DNA of 64,000 nucleotides from NCBI GenBank assembly GCA_025992895.1, contig DAJPGA010000001.1:1196501-1260500 (forward strand), given 5' to 3'. Position 1 is the first letter of the stretch; each line of letters begins with the position of its first letter. Positions 54,080 through 62,102 of the stretch are shown piece by piece. The notes beneath the pieces were generated by a model that saw nothing but the letters and a program-made list of their open reading frames with translations, did not search any database and had not been told where the DNA came from. Made by a program: the position numbers and the translations under genes. The stretch is from Veillonellaceae bacterium. Its GTDB lineage: Bacteria; Bacillota; Negativicutes; Veillonellales; Dialisteraceae.

Positions 54080-54109
54080 TTTACGATGAGTTTCCAAACA
54101 ACGTATAAT
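54080..54109 (+). promoter_or_regulatory. Promoter for hslVU
   Basis: TTTACG, 18 bases, TATAAT (54104-54109). The -10 lies in the first unit of an 18-base tandem duplication, so a second -10 occurs 18 bases on at 54122-54127. Confidence 0.55.
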
Positions 54110-54138
54110 AATTATATATAGTATAATAATTATATATA
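54103..54138 (+). repeat. Perfect 18-bp tandem duplication at the hslVU promoter
   Basis: GTATAATAATTATATATA occurs twice with no gap and no mismatch, at 54103-54120 and 54121-54138. Each unit contains a full TATAAT. It ends 33 bases before hslV. Confidence 0.95.
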
Positions 54139-54171
54139 CTCAATTGGATTTAAAAGGTATAAGGAGGTCAT

Positions 54172-54702
54172 ATGTTTCACGCAACGACAATATTGGCAGT
54201 CAAGAAAGATGGACATACAGCAGTAGCTGGTGACGGGCAGGTCACTATGGGCAATGCCGTCATCATGAAAAATACGGCGCGTAAAGTAAGACGCCTTTAT
54301 CACGGCAAGGTAATAGCAGGCTTTGCAGGTTCAGTGGCAGATGCCTTTGCTCTTTTTGATAAATTCGAATCAAAACTGGTCGACTGCAACGGCAACCTGG
54401 TCAGGGCGGCTGTCGAGTTTGCCAAGGAATGGAGAAGCGACAGAGTTCTCCAGAAACTGGAAGCGCTCCTGATCATGACAGACGGGGAGCATCTTTTCCT
54501 TGTATCCGGAAGCGGGGAAGTCATAGAACCTGACGACGGAATCCTTGCTATCGGAAGCGGCGGGAATTATGCGCTCGCAGCTGCCAGGGCACTGGTATCC
54601 GTAACAGATCTTTCTGCCCGTGAAATTGCAGAGAAATCACTTCATATAGCGGCAGATATCTGTGTTTATACAAATCACAACGTCATCGTGGAGGAAATAT
54701 AA
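54172..54702 (+). CDS. hslV: HslV (ClpQ) protease subunit
   Basis: Threonine-type proteolytic ring subunit of the HslUV protease. The 176-residue protein starts [14 protein letters not shown]; removal of the first four residues would expose Thr5 as the nucleophile. The core has AGDGQVTMG, the basic [22 protein letters not shown] with the catalytic Lys, and [14 protein letters not shown]. The ATG follows AAGGAGGTC. Its stop overlaps the hslU start by one base. Confidence 0.95.
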   Translation: MFHATTILAVKKDGHTAVAGDGQVTMGNAVIMKNTARKVRRLYHGKVIAGFAGSVADAFALFDKFESKLVDCNGNLVRAAVEFAKEWRSDRVLQKLEALLIMTDGEHLFLVSGSGEVIEPDDGILAIGSGGNYALAAARALVSVTDLSAREIAEKSLHIAADICVYTNHNVIVEEI

Positions 54703-56060
54703 TGAATGATGAATTAACGCCAAGACGTATTGTAGAATACCTGAATCAGTATATCATCGGCCAGCAGGATGCCAAGAAATCCGTGGCCGTTGCCCTTCGG
54801 AACCGCTGGCGCGCCAGCAAACTTTCTCCTGAAATCGCAAAGGAAGTCAGCCCGAAGAATATTCTCCTGATCGGGCCTACCGGCGTAGGCAAGACGGAAA
54901 TCGCAAGAAGGATTGCTTCCCTTACCAATGCGCCTTTTGTAAAAGTGGAAGCGACAAAGTACACGGAAGTCGGCTATGTCGGCAGAGATGTAGAATCCAT
55001 GGTCCGTGATCTGGCGGAAGAATCGGTACGCCTTGTCAAGAAGACAGAAGCAGACCGCCACAAGAAGGATGCCGAAGAGGCTGCCCTGAAGAAAATTCAG
55101 GAAGCTATGTGGCCGTCAAAGAAAACGGAAACCAGAAGCCCGATGGATATCATCTTCGGAGAAAAGAAAGCAGAACCTGCCATTGATCAGGGAGAAAAGG
55201 AAAGAAGAAAGGACCTTCTGGAAAGAATCAGAAGCGGGGAACTTGATGACCGCATGATTGAAATCGAGGTTGAAGATAAATCAGGAACATCCGGAGATTC
55301 AGACAATGAGCAGGCCAACCAGATTTCCATGATGCTTTCCAACATGATGCCCAAGAAAACACGCAAGAAGAGAGTGACTGTCCGCCAGGCCAAGAGTATC
55401 CTGGCAGAAGAAGCCGCTGAAGAGATGGTCGACATGGAAGTCGTCAAAGAAAAGGCAATCCGTCTGGCTGAAGAGCGGGGCATTATCTTTATTGATGAAA
55501 TTGATAAAATTGCCGGAAGAAACAATACGAGCGGGGCAGATGTATCAAGGGAAGGCGTGCAGAGAGATATTCTTCCAATCGTAGAAGGAGCGACCGTAAA
55601 GACGAAGTATGGCCAGATGAAAACAGACCATATTCTGTTCATTGCTGCCGGTGCCTTCCATGTGTCCAAGCCAAGTGACCTGATTCCTGAGCTTCAGGGC
55701 CGCTTCCCTGTCCGCGTGGAACTCTCGAGCCTGACGAAGGAAGATTTAAGGAAGATATTGACAGAACCGCGCCAGGCCCTGATCCGCCAGTATGAATCGC
55801 TTCTTGAGACAGAAGGTGTGACGATTACGTTTACGGAAAGCTCTCTTGATGCCATTGCCGAGATTGCCACTCACGTCAATGAGGAAACCGAGGATATCGG
55901 GGCCAGAAGGCTTTATACCATCCTGGAAAGAGTGCTCGAGGATATTTCCTTTGAGGCGCCTGACCTGGAGGACAAGAACGTGACGATTGACGGCGATTAC
56001 ATAAGAGAAAAAATGGGAAGGATTACGCAGGATATTGACGTATCCAACTATATCCTTTAA
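54702..56060 (+). CDS. hslU: HslU (ClpY) unfoldase ATPase
   Basis: The AAA+ partner of HslV. The 452-residue protein begins with the [17 protein letters not shown] family start, has Walker [10 protein letters not shown], the pore loop region [14 protein letters not shown], the charged intermediate (I) domain (about 110-235), Walker [11 protein letters not shown], and a C-terminal ...DVSNYIL tail that docks into HslV. Translation is coupled to hslV (TAATG). Confidence 0.96.
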   Translation: MNDELTPRRIVEYLNQYIIGQQDAKKSVAVALRNRWRASKLSPEIAKEVSPKNILLIGPTGVGKTEIARRIASLTNAPFVKVEATKYTEVGYVGRDVESMVRDLAEESVRLVKKTEADRHKKDAEEAALKKIQEAMWPSKKTETRSPMDIIFGEKKAEPAIDQGEKERRKDLLERIRSGELDDRMIEIEVEDKSGTSGDSDNEQANQISMMLSNMMPKKTRKKRVTVRQAKSILAEEAAEEMVDMEVVKEKAIRLAEERGIIFIDEIDKIAGRNNTSGADVSREGVQRDILPIVEGATVKTKYGQMKTDHILFIAAGAFHVSKPSDLIPELQGRFPVRVELSSLTKEDLRKILTEPRQALIRQYESLLETEGVTITFTESSLDAIAEIATHVNEETEDIGARRLYTILERVLEDISFEAPDLEDKNVTIDGDYIREKMGRITQDIDVSNYIL

Positions 56061-56077
56061 TACAGATTTGTCATAAC

Positions 56078-56110
56078 AAACCGGGATCTCAAACAGGGAT
56101 CCCGGTTTTT
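56078..56110 (+). terminator. Terminator after hslU
   Basis: AAACCGGGATC pairs with GATCCCGGTTT around a nine-base loop, then T. Confidence 0.9.
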
Positions 56111-56155
56111 CGCGCAGAGTATAATGAATAATGTCAATCGGGGAAATCTTATTGG

Positions 56156-56184
56156 TTGACCGATGGTTTACAACTGATTATAAT
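56156..56184 (+). promoter_or_regulatory. Promoter of birA with a possible BirA half-site
   Basis: TTGACC, 17 bases, exact TATAAT. The spacer contains GGTTTACAA (56165-56173), which equals one half of the BirA operator known from E. coli bio genes; an opposing half-site is not seen at the usual distance. Confidence 0.6.
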
Positions 56185-56270
56185 GTAAGGAAATAAAATA
56201 GTCTTGAATAAAGTCCGTTTTATCTATAAAAATAAGGATATAAAGTACTTCACAGGATCGGAGGTTTATT

Positions 56271-57260
56271 ATGCGAAATGAAATTCTGGATTATTTTCGC
56301 AAGGCGGATGGCAATTTCGTTTCCGGACAGCAGATTTCAAAAGACCTGCATGTCTCGCGTACAGCAATCTGGAAGCATATTAACGTCTTGAAAGAAAGAG
56401 GCTATATTTTTGAATCCAGTACAAGAAAGGGATACAGATTGATTTACGCACCGAATTTGCTGACACCGCTTGAAATTGACAGCGCACTCCATACAGAGAC
56501 ATTTGGAAGACATGTCGTCTATCTGGAATCCACACAGTCTACGAATGAAGAAGCAAAGAAGATAGCACGCGAAGGTGCTGAAGAAGGAACCATCGTCGTC
56601 GCTGAAGAACAGATTACAGGACACGGAAGACTCACGAGAGGATTTTTCAGTCCTTTTGCTAAGGGCATCTGGTTTTCTCTGATCCTCCGTCCTAAATTCT
56701 TCCCGATGGAAGCATCCAAGTGCACACTTCTGGCGGCAGTAGGCGTTTGCCGCGGCATCAGAAGGCTGGGGCTTGCTGATGCAGGCATCAAATGGCCAAA
56801 TGATATCCTCGTCCATGGCAAGAAACTTGTCGGCATCCTGACACTGATGTCTGCATCCATGGAAAAGATCGACTATATTATCATGGGCATCGGCATCAAT
56901 ACAGGAATCAAGAAGAATGAATTCCCGGAAGATTTCCGTGAAGGCGCGACGTCCTTCCTTAATGAGGGCATCAACGTTTCACGAAAGGACCTCCTTGCAG
57001 CTATCCTTGGCGAGCTGGAAAAAGAATACAGCATCGCGCAGAATGAAGGCTTTGACAAAGTGCTTGATGACTGGAGAGCGCTTTCTGTTACTTTGGGACA
57101 GGAAGTCCGCGTAATCTTCGGCGATGACAGCTATACAGGGAAAGCAGTCGATATTGACCGCGATGGCTGCCTCCTGGTCAATACAGGAAGCGAAGTCAAG
57201 CGCGTCATTGCAGGGGACGTATCCATACGCCCTGTAGATGCGCCGATTCCCAAACGCTGA
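56271..57260 (+). CDS. birA: Bifunctional biotin ligase/repressor BirA
   Basis: A 329-residue protein with an N-terminal winged helix (about 1-62, ISKDLHVSRTAIWKHINVLKERGY), which makes it a DNA-binding BirA, a biotin ligase core (80-270: STQSTNEEAK, KWPNDILVHGKKLVGIL, GIGIN) and a C-terminal SH3-like domain. The biotinyl-AMP loop, usually GRGRxGRxW, reads GHGRLTRGF here, so the first Arg is His and the Trp is Phe, while the key Arg of the second GR is kept. The start follows CGGAGG. It is 63 bases before bioY. Confidence 0.92.
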   Translation: MRNEILDYFRKADGNFVSGQQISKDLHVSRTAIWKHINVLKERGYIFESSTRKGYRLIYAPNLLTPLEIDSALHTETFGRHVVYLESTQSTNEEAKKIAREGAEEGTIVVAEEQITGHGRLTRGFFSPFAKGIWFSLILRPKFFPMEASKCTLLAAVGVCRGIRRLGLADAGIKWPNDILVHGKKLVGILTLMSASMEKIDYIIMGIGINTGIKKNEFPEDFREGATSFLNEGINVSRKDLLAAILGELEKEYSIAQNEGFDKVLDDWRALSVTLGQEVRVIFGDDSYTGKAVDIDRDGCLLVNTGSEVKRVIAGDVSIRPVDAPIPKR

Positions 57261-57323
57261 TTCAATCTGGTTGACTTAAAGAACGGCAATGATAAAAATG
57301 AAATTTCAGAAAAGAGGAAAAGT

Positions 57324-57881
57324 ATGAAAAATCATAATTTTATCAGTGCTGCATTATTTGCCGGTATCATGGCAATATTATCACAGTTTGCATTTCCGAT
57401 AGGCGCCGTTCCGATTACGCTGCAGAGCTTTGTCTGTGCGCTGGCAGGGGGCGTCCTTGGCAAGAAATGGGGTGCCATTTCCATCGGGCTTTGGCTGATT
57501 CTTGGCATGATCGGGATTCCGGTCCTTACCATGGGGAAAGCCGGCATCGGCATATTCCTCTCCCCGGTAGGCGGTTATTATCTGGGATTCGTCCTGATGG
57601 CCTTTATCAGCGGATTCAGATCGGAAGAAAAGGTCAATATTTTCTGCTATATCGGATTTGCCATCCTTGGACTTATTTCCTGTTATGCATTGGGAACCAT
57701 CTGGTTCATGGGATACTTCCAGTACGGCCTTGGAAAGGACATGCCTCTCTGGACAGCTTTGACCATGACGGTATTCCCGTTTGTTGTATTTGACCTGATC
57801 AAGGTGACTTTAGGTGTATTGAGCGGTGTCAGGATCAGAAGGGCATTGATTCAGGCAGGTTTCCGTCCGACGACACATTAA
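57324..57881 (+). CDS. bioY: Biotin transporter BioY
   Basis: The substrate-binding S-component of a biotin ECF transporter. The 185-residue protein has about six helices and the BioY motifs VPITLQSFVCALAGGVLGKKWG, the GGYYLGF segment near 85-91, and the cytosolic DLIKVTLG near 160. No ECF ATPase or T-component is next to it, so it relies on shared modules or acts alone. TTGACT (57271) with a -10-like TAAAAA 16 bases on may be a promoter. It lies between birA and coaX. Confidence 0.93.
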   Translation: MKNHNFISAALFAGIMAILSQFAFPIGAVPITLQSFVCALAGGVLGKKWGAISIGLWLILGMIGIPVLTMGKAGIGIFLSPVGGYYLGFVLMAFISGFRSEEKVNIFCYIGFAILGLISCYALGTIWFMGYFQYGLGKDMPLWTALTMTVFPFVVFDLIKVTLGVLSGVRIRRALIQAGFRPTTH

Positions 57882-57890
57882 GGTACCATA

Positions 57891-57935
57891 AAGAGTTCCG
57901 GGGCTTCGGCCGGCTTCCGGGACTCTTTATTTATT
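57891..57935 (+). terminator. Terminator after bioY
   Basis: AAAGAGTTCCGG pairs with CCGGGACTCTTT across a 15-base loop that can itself pair (GGC..GCC), followed by a T-rich stretch. Confidence 0.75.
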
Positions 57936-57998
57936 GCAAAAATACGGTAAAACCGTTATTTTATCGATGACAGCAGAAAAGAAAATAGTTTGCAAGTC

Positions 57999-58027
57999 TT
58001 GACATTACGTTAACTTTGTTGCATTAT
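57999..58027 (+). promoter_or_regulatory. Promoter candidate for coaX
   Basis: Exact TTGACA; CATTAT lies 17 bases on and TTATAC 19 bases on. The coaX start is about 57 bases downstream. Confidence 0.5.
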
Positions 58028-58083
58028 ACACTTGATATTAAATTTAGTCATAACCATAGGTTATCATTTGGAGGGGTATTCGA

Positions 58084-58869
58084 ATGCTTCTTGCCTTTGA
58101 TGTAGGTAATACGAATATTGTATGCGGTGTCTATAAGGACCGTAAGTTAATAAAGAATTGGCGCATAGCGACGGATACACTGCAGACAGCCGATGGTTAT
58201 GCAGCACTTCTCGGCACGCTTTTCCATCTGAATCAGCTGGAATTTGATGATGTGGAAGATATCATTATTTCCACAGTCGTTCCGCCGATTATTCCTATTC
58301 TGGAAACGATGTCTCACCGCTATTTCCATGTAAAGCCGATTCTGGTCGGCCCCGGGATCAAGACGGGACTGAATATCCTGTATGACAATCCAAAAGAACT
58401 GGGCGCGGACAGGATTGTCAATGCGGTAGCAGCCATTGCTGAGTATGACTGTCCCCTGATCATCATTGATATGGGAACAGCAACGACATTCTGCGTGGTT
58501 GATACAAAGGGGAATTACCTTGGCGGCGCTGTTGCACCGGGCATCGGTATTTCTATGGAAGCTCTGTTCCAGAGAGCATCCAAACTCCCTCGCATCGAAC
58601 TCGTCAAGACGCCGAACATCATTTGCCGCAATACTGTATCCGCCATGCAGGCAGGCATCTATTACGGATTTGTCGGACAGATTGATGAAATCGTAAAACG
58701 GATTAAAGAAGAACTGAATGAACAGAATGTCAAGGTCATTGCGACCGGCGGACTGGCAACCCTGATTGCCAAGTCATCCAGCACGATCGATATCGTTGAT
58801 CCGATGCTGACATTGAAAGGCCTTCTGATCCTATATGAAAAGAATAAAAACGAAGGCGGACGCAAGTAA
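58084..58869 (+). CDS. coaX: Type III pantothenate kinase
   Basis: First step of CoA synthesis, of the acetate-kinase fold and not inhibited by CoA. The 261-residue protein has the phosphate motif DVGNTN (6-11), GADRIVNAVAA with the catalytic Asp, IIDMGTATTF and GGAVAPGIGISMEAL. The start follows TGGAGGGG. birA and coaX are often adjacent in Firmicutes, as here with bioY between them. Confidence 0.96.
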   Translation: MLLAFDVGNTNIVCGVYKDRKLIKNWRIATDTLQTADGYAALLGTLFHLNQLEFDDVEDIIISTVVPPIIPILETMSHRYFHVKPILVGPGIKTGLNILYDNPKELGADRIVNAVAAIAEYDCPLIIIDMGTATTFCVVDTKGNYLGGAVAPGIGISMEALFQRASKLPRIELVKTPNIICRNTVSAMQAGIYYGFVGQIDEIVKRIKEELNEQNVKVIATGGLATLIAKSSSTIDIVDPMLTLKGLLILYEKNKNEGGRK

Positions 58870-58876
58870 ATAGAGA

Positions 58877-58902
58877 GGCGGATGGATGCCATCCGCCTTT
58901 TT
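58877..58902 (+). terminator. Terminator after coaX
   Basis: A perfect GGCGGATGG/CCATCCGCC stem with a three-base loop, followed by five T. Confidence 0.92.
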
Positions 58903-58928
58903 GATTGGCTTGATAGACTTAAAAGGTC

Positions 58929-58957
58929 TTGAAATTTAACTGTACATCAGTTATAAT
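58929..58957 (+). promoter_or_regulatory. Promoter for tRNA-Glu
   Basis: TTGAAA, 17 bases, exact TATAAT, ending 11 bases before the tRNA. Confidence 0.85.
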
Positions 58958-58968
58958 TACAAGCACAT

Positions 58969-59044
58969 GGCCGGTTAGTCAAACGGTTAAGACGCTGCGT
59001 TCTCAGCGCAGAGAGTATGGGTTCGAATCCCATACCGGTCACCA
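58969..59044 (+). tRNA. tRNA-Glu (anticodon CTC)
   Basis: A 76-base cloverleaf: acceptor GGCCGGT with ACCGGTC (one G-T pair), D-arm, anticodon stem CTGCG/CGCAG with loop TTCTCAG, T-arm with GGGTTCGAATCCC, discriminator A and an encoded CCA. It reads GAG codons. Confidence 0.95.
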
Positions 59045-59049
59045 AAAAA

Positions 59050-59079
59050 AGAGGGAGATGCTGCTGCATCTCCTTTTTT
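59050..59079. terminator. Terminator after tRNA-Glu, also facing azlD
   Basis: GGAGATGC/GCATCTCC with a TGCT loop and six T on the right; seven A on the left allow it to act on the minus strand too. Confidence 0.9.
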
Positions 59080-59104
59080 GCTGTGGTTGAAATTGATTCG
59101 GTGT

Positions 59105-59443
59105 TTAAATGAAGACAAACTGGACGAGCCCCATGTAGCATAATGTACCGGCAGCCATGGACAGGAGCATCTGCCCCTTCCATAGATGAACGGCCGCAGT
59201 TACGGCAAGCCCTGCAATTTCAGGAATGCCGTAATTTCCACCTGTCCACTGGACATCCTTCAGGCAGTAAATGACAAGAAGCGCAAAGACGGCAGAGGGG
59301 AGGGCCTTTCCCAGAAAATTGACATAGGCGGGAAGCCGGCTTCCCGGTTTGAAGATGAGGAAGGGAAGAAGGCGGGTCAGGATTGTTGCTCCTGCGCAGA
59401 TGGCTATAATGAGGACTTGTTCATAAAAGGGAAGTGAAGTCAT
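59105..59443 (-). CDS. azlD: AzlD-type branched-chain amino acid exporter small subunit
   Basis: A 112-residue membrane protein with three or four helices and the AzlD pattern ATILTRLLPFLIF near residue 20, then LGKALPSAVFALLVIYCL. It works with AzlC as an exporter of branched-chain or related amino acids. It overlaps azlC by four bases. Confidence 0.9.
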   Translation of the reverse strand: MTSLPFYEQVLIIAICAGATILTRLLPFLIFKPGSRLPAYVNFLGKALPSAVFALLVIYCLKDVQWTGGNYGIPEIAGLAVTAAVHLWKGQMLLSMAAGTLCYMGLVQFVFI

Positions 59444-60150
59444 AAGAGGCCTCCTGCTTTTTCAATACGTCTCCTGAATAAAGTAATGATGCCCAGCATG
59501 AGTGCCATGGACGGGATGATGAAGGAATTGCTGCCGAAAAAATAGAGGCAGATGGTGCTTGAGAAAAGACCGATCAATGCCGTATAATGTTTTTCCTCAC
59601 GCTTCCATTGTTCAAGGAAAATGACAAGGAACATGGAAGTCATGACAAAGCTCAGTCCTTTTGTATTGAAGGTAACGATGTTTCCCAGAAGGCCTCCGAT
59701 AGCCGCGCCGCTTACCCAGTATACATAATTCAAGAATGATACCCAGAACATGAACCAGTTTCTGTCGATGCCGCGGGGAATCGTTGCTGAGTAATTGAGA
59801 GCAAAGGTTTCATCGCACATCCAGTAAATAAGGAAAGGTTTCTTCCAACCGGTTCCTGCGTATTTTTCAAGCATGGCAAGGCCGTAGAAAAGATGCCTTG
59901 CCTGAACGGTGAAGGCGATGACGAATGTCTGCCACGGGGCAAATGGGGAAAGCAGCATAGTGACTGTGATGAATTCAAGCGATCCGCCAAATATGAACAT
60001 GGCCATGAATAAAGGATACAGGAAACTGAATCCAAGGGTATACATATAAAATCCGTAGGCAAAGGCGATGAACCAGAAGCCGGCAAAAACCGGCAGCGTA
60101 TAGGGAAGCGCTTCTTTGAAAGCAGAAAGCGCTGCATTTCTCTCTGTCAT
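59440..60150 (-). CDS. azlC: AzlC-family branched-chain amino acid exporter large subunit
   Basis: A 236-residue inner-membrane protein with six to eight helices. Motifs include PVFAGFWFIAFAYGFYM, FGGSLEFITVTML, ARHLFYGLAML and the DETFALNYS segment, as in AzlC. The start is the ATG at 60150 because GGAGGG lies between it and the in-frame ATG at 60165. The same pair in Bacillus exports azaleucine; the natural substrate here is inferred. Confidence 0.9.
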   Translation of the reverse strand: MTERNAALSAFKEALPYTLPVFAGFWFIAFAYGFYMYTLGFSFLYPLFMAMFIFGGSLEFITVTMLLSPFAPWQTFVIAFTVQARHLFYGLAMLEKYAGTGWKKPFLIYWMCDETFALNYSATIPRGIDRNWFMFWVSFLNYVYWVSGAAIGGLLGNIVTFNTKGLSFVMTSMFLVIFLEQWKREEKHYTALIGLFSSTICLYFFGSNSFIIPSMALMLGIITLFRRRIEKAGGLL

Positions 60151-60164
60151 ATTGAGTCCCTCCA

Positions 60165-60193
60165 TATAAGAGATTTACATCCTATCGTATCAA
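60165..60193 (-). promoter_or_regulatory. Promoter candidate for azlCD (minus strand)
   Basis: On the minus strand TTGATA, 17 bases, CTTATA, directly before the azlC ribosome site. The short distance makes it tentative. Confidence 0.4.
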
Positions 60194-60251
60194 AAATGAT
60201 GGCGCAATGGAATATGAAGAGTATCCTTTTTTCTAAGATGATAATCATGAA

Positions 60252-60262
60252 TGTGCTATAAT
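60252..60262 (+). promoter_or_regulatory. Extended -10 promoter for sppA
   Basis: TGTGC directly followed by an exact TATAAT (60257-60262), of TRTG type; no clear -35. The sppA start is 30 bases downstream. Confidence 0.6.
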
Positions 60263-60292
60263 TTAATTAAATGGAAATCAGGGAGGCAAATT

Positions 60293-61243
60293 ATGGATAC
60301 AAGCACCAAGAGAAAATGGGTCATAGCTGCAGTCATACTGCTTGTTGCAGCTGCTCTGGCGGCCGCCTGCATGAATGTCTGGCAGGACAGGAGCTTCCAG
60401 AACAAGGGAAAGGGATATGTGGCAGTTATCCGCATCGATGGTCCTATTTACGGCGGTGCCGGATCAGAATCCGTGCTGAATAGTTCCGAAGGCGTTTCCA
60501 GCGAGGATCTGATGAGACAATTCCAGGCCGCGCGCAAAGACCTGCAGGCCAAGGCCATTCTTGTAAGAATCAACAGCCCCGGTGGTTCAACCGGCGCGAC
60601 ACAGGAAATTGCCGAGGAAATGGACAAGGTCAGGAGCAGCGGCAAGCCGATTATCATATCCATGGGTGATATGTGCGCATCGGCAGGGTACTGGCTGGCA
60701 AGCAAGGGGAATTATATATTTGCTTCCCCTGCAACGATTACAGGCAGCATCGGCGTCTATATGGACTATAATAACATCGAGGATTTAATGAATAAGATCG
60801 GCGTCAAGAATGAAAAGATCAAAAGCGGCGCGCATAAGGATATCCTTTCCATGTACCGCCCGATGACGGGAGAGGAAAGACAGATGCTGCAGTCGATGGT
60901 AGATGATATCTACAACCAGTTCGTACAGACCGTTGCTGACGGCCGCAAAATGGATGAAAACAAGGTCAGAAGCATTGCGGACGGAAGAATCCTGACGGGC
61001 AAGGAAGCACAGGATTTAGGACTGGTCGATGCTATGGGAAATTACTATGATGCCCTGAACTATGCAGCAAGCAGCGGGGGAATTCCCGGGGAAAATGTAC
61101 CTGTCAAAACGTATACGAATGGAATGTCACTTAAAGGCATCCTTGCCGGCGAGGCAGAGAATGTCAGCAGAATCATGGCCAGAGAAATGGCTGAAAATAT
61201 GACTAAAGCGCTTTCGGAATCTTCTGTTCCGTCTGTTAAGTAA
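60293..61243 (+). CDS. sppA: Signal peptide peptidase SppA, short form
   Basis: Membrane-bound Ser/Lys protease that degrades spent signal peptides. The 316-residue protein, starting at the ATG after AGGGAGG, has an N-terminal anchor (about 9-26), the INSPGGST motif (94-100), nucleophile Ser130 in GDMCASAGYW and general-base Lys182 in KSGAHKD. It is the half-length Firmicutes form, not the 600-residue E. coli form. It is followed after nine bases by a membrane gene of the same operon. Confidence 0.95.
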   Translation: MDTSTKRKWVIAAVILLVAAALAAACMNVWQDRSFQNKGKGYVAVIRIDGPIYGGAGSESVLNSSEGVSSEDLMRQFQAARKDLQAKAILVRINSPGGSTGATQEIAEEMDKVRSSGKPIIISMGDMCASAGYWLASKGNYIFASPATITGSIGVYMDYNNIEDLMNKIGVKNEKIKSGAHKDILSMYRPMTGEERQMLQSMVDDIYNQFVQTVADGRKMDENKVRSIADGRILTGKEAQDLGLVDAMGNYYDALNYAASSGGIPGENVPVKTYTNGMSLKGILAGEAENVSRIMAREMAENMTKALSESSVPSVK

Positions 61244-61252
61244 GGAGGAACT

Positions 61253-61843
61253 ATGAATTCTTTTCTCGATCTTGCATTTTCATTGATTACATCACCCAGA
61301 AAAGCGATGGCAGTCATTACGAACAGCGAAAAGTTGAAGGAAGGGTTCTTCTTCTGGATTTTCGTCGTACTGCTGATGGCGATTTCTGCATTCAGGGAAG
61401 GGCCGGGACTCATCCTTCAGTTTGCACTCCTTTTCCTGGGGATGGGTATAGCCCTATTGTGCCACAGTGCCGTGATTGACTACATTTCAGGCTTGTGGGG
61501 AGGAATGGGGACCGCAAAGGGGATCACAGCCGGTTTCATGGCTTCCTCGCTGCCTCTGGGCTTTTCAGTATTCTTTATGCTGATCGGCGCCTCCGGCGTC
61601 AATGAAATCAGCAGCGCCGGTACCTTTATACTTTCACTGTGGGCTTTTTATCTCGACGTTCTGGCAATCAGTGAGAATTACCGTTTCAGCACGGCAAAAG
61701 CCTTTGTGGTAGCAATCATGCCATATGCGCTTCTTGTCCTTGTATTCGTGCTCCTTGCCGTTCTTGCCGTCCTGACGGCTGCTGCAGGGATCAGCTCCCT
61801 TGAGAGTATGGAAGGCATGGAGAATGTGCTGAGCCAGCTTTAA
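61253..61843 (+). CDS. Yip1-domain-like membrane protein
   Basis: A 196-residue membrane protein with five hydrophobic segments. An N-terminal amphipathic stretch with SFLDLAFSLITSPRKAM resembles the start of Yip1-family proteins (usual pattern: hydrophobic helix, then a SPRxxF-like motif). The TM core has AVIDYISGLWGGMGTAKGITAGFMASSLP, abbreviated here by its GGxGT turn, and LLVLVFVLLAVLAVL near the end. Function of the bacterial family is unknown. The site AAGGAGGA precedes the ATG. Second gene after sppA, ending at a terminator. Confidence 0.7.
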   Translation: MNSFLDLAFSLITSPRKAMAVITNSEKLKEGFFFWIFVVLLMAISAFREGPGLILQFALLFLGMGIALLCHSAVIDYISGLWGGMGTAKGITAGFMASSLPLGFSVFFMLIGASGVNEISSAGTFILSLWAFYLDVLAISENYRFSTAKAFVVAIMPYALLVLVFVLLAVLAVLTAAAGISSLESMEGMENVLSQL

Positions 61844-61854
61844 ATGCAGAGTGG

Positions 61855-61887
61855 AAAAGATGCTGCCTTTCAGCGTCTTTTCTTTTT
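61855..61887 (+). terminator. Terminator after the Yip1-like gene
   Basis: AAAAGATGCTG pairs with CAGCGTCTTTT (one G-T pair) with a short loop, then a T-rich run. Confidence 0.85.
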
Positions 61888-61976
61888 GTTTATTAATGTT
61901 AAAATGAATTGGAACCTGCCCGGACGGGTAATGTAAAAACTTATTTTGACAGTCTATGCGATTTAGTTTGCATAAA

Positions 61977-62005
61977 TTTTAAAATCTTTGCTTTTGTGAT
62001 ATAAT
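61977..62005 (+). promoter_or_regulatory. Promoter candidate and leader of glmS
   Basis: An exact TATAAT (62000-62005) is preceded by TGTGA (TRTG form); the -35 TTTTAA is weak. A short GCATC/GATGC hairpin (62019-62034) lies in the 90-base leader. A second TTGACA near 61946 has no good -10. No glmS ribozyme is seen. Confidence 0.5.
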
Positions 62006-62102
62006 AAGCAGAATATGAGCATCTTTAGGGATGCATATAAAAACAAATAACAGTAAAATAAAATAGACATTAATAAGAAACTTGTAAGGAGGAATACCAT
62101 TT

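Noticed and set aside
61888..62102. glmS ribozyme upstream of glmS
   Set aside because: I looked for the conserved AGCGCC core and the downstream pseudoknot motifs and found none; only a short hairpin and promoter elements are present.
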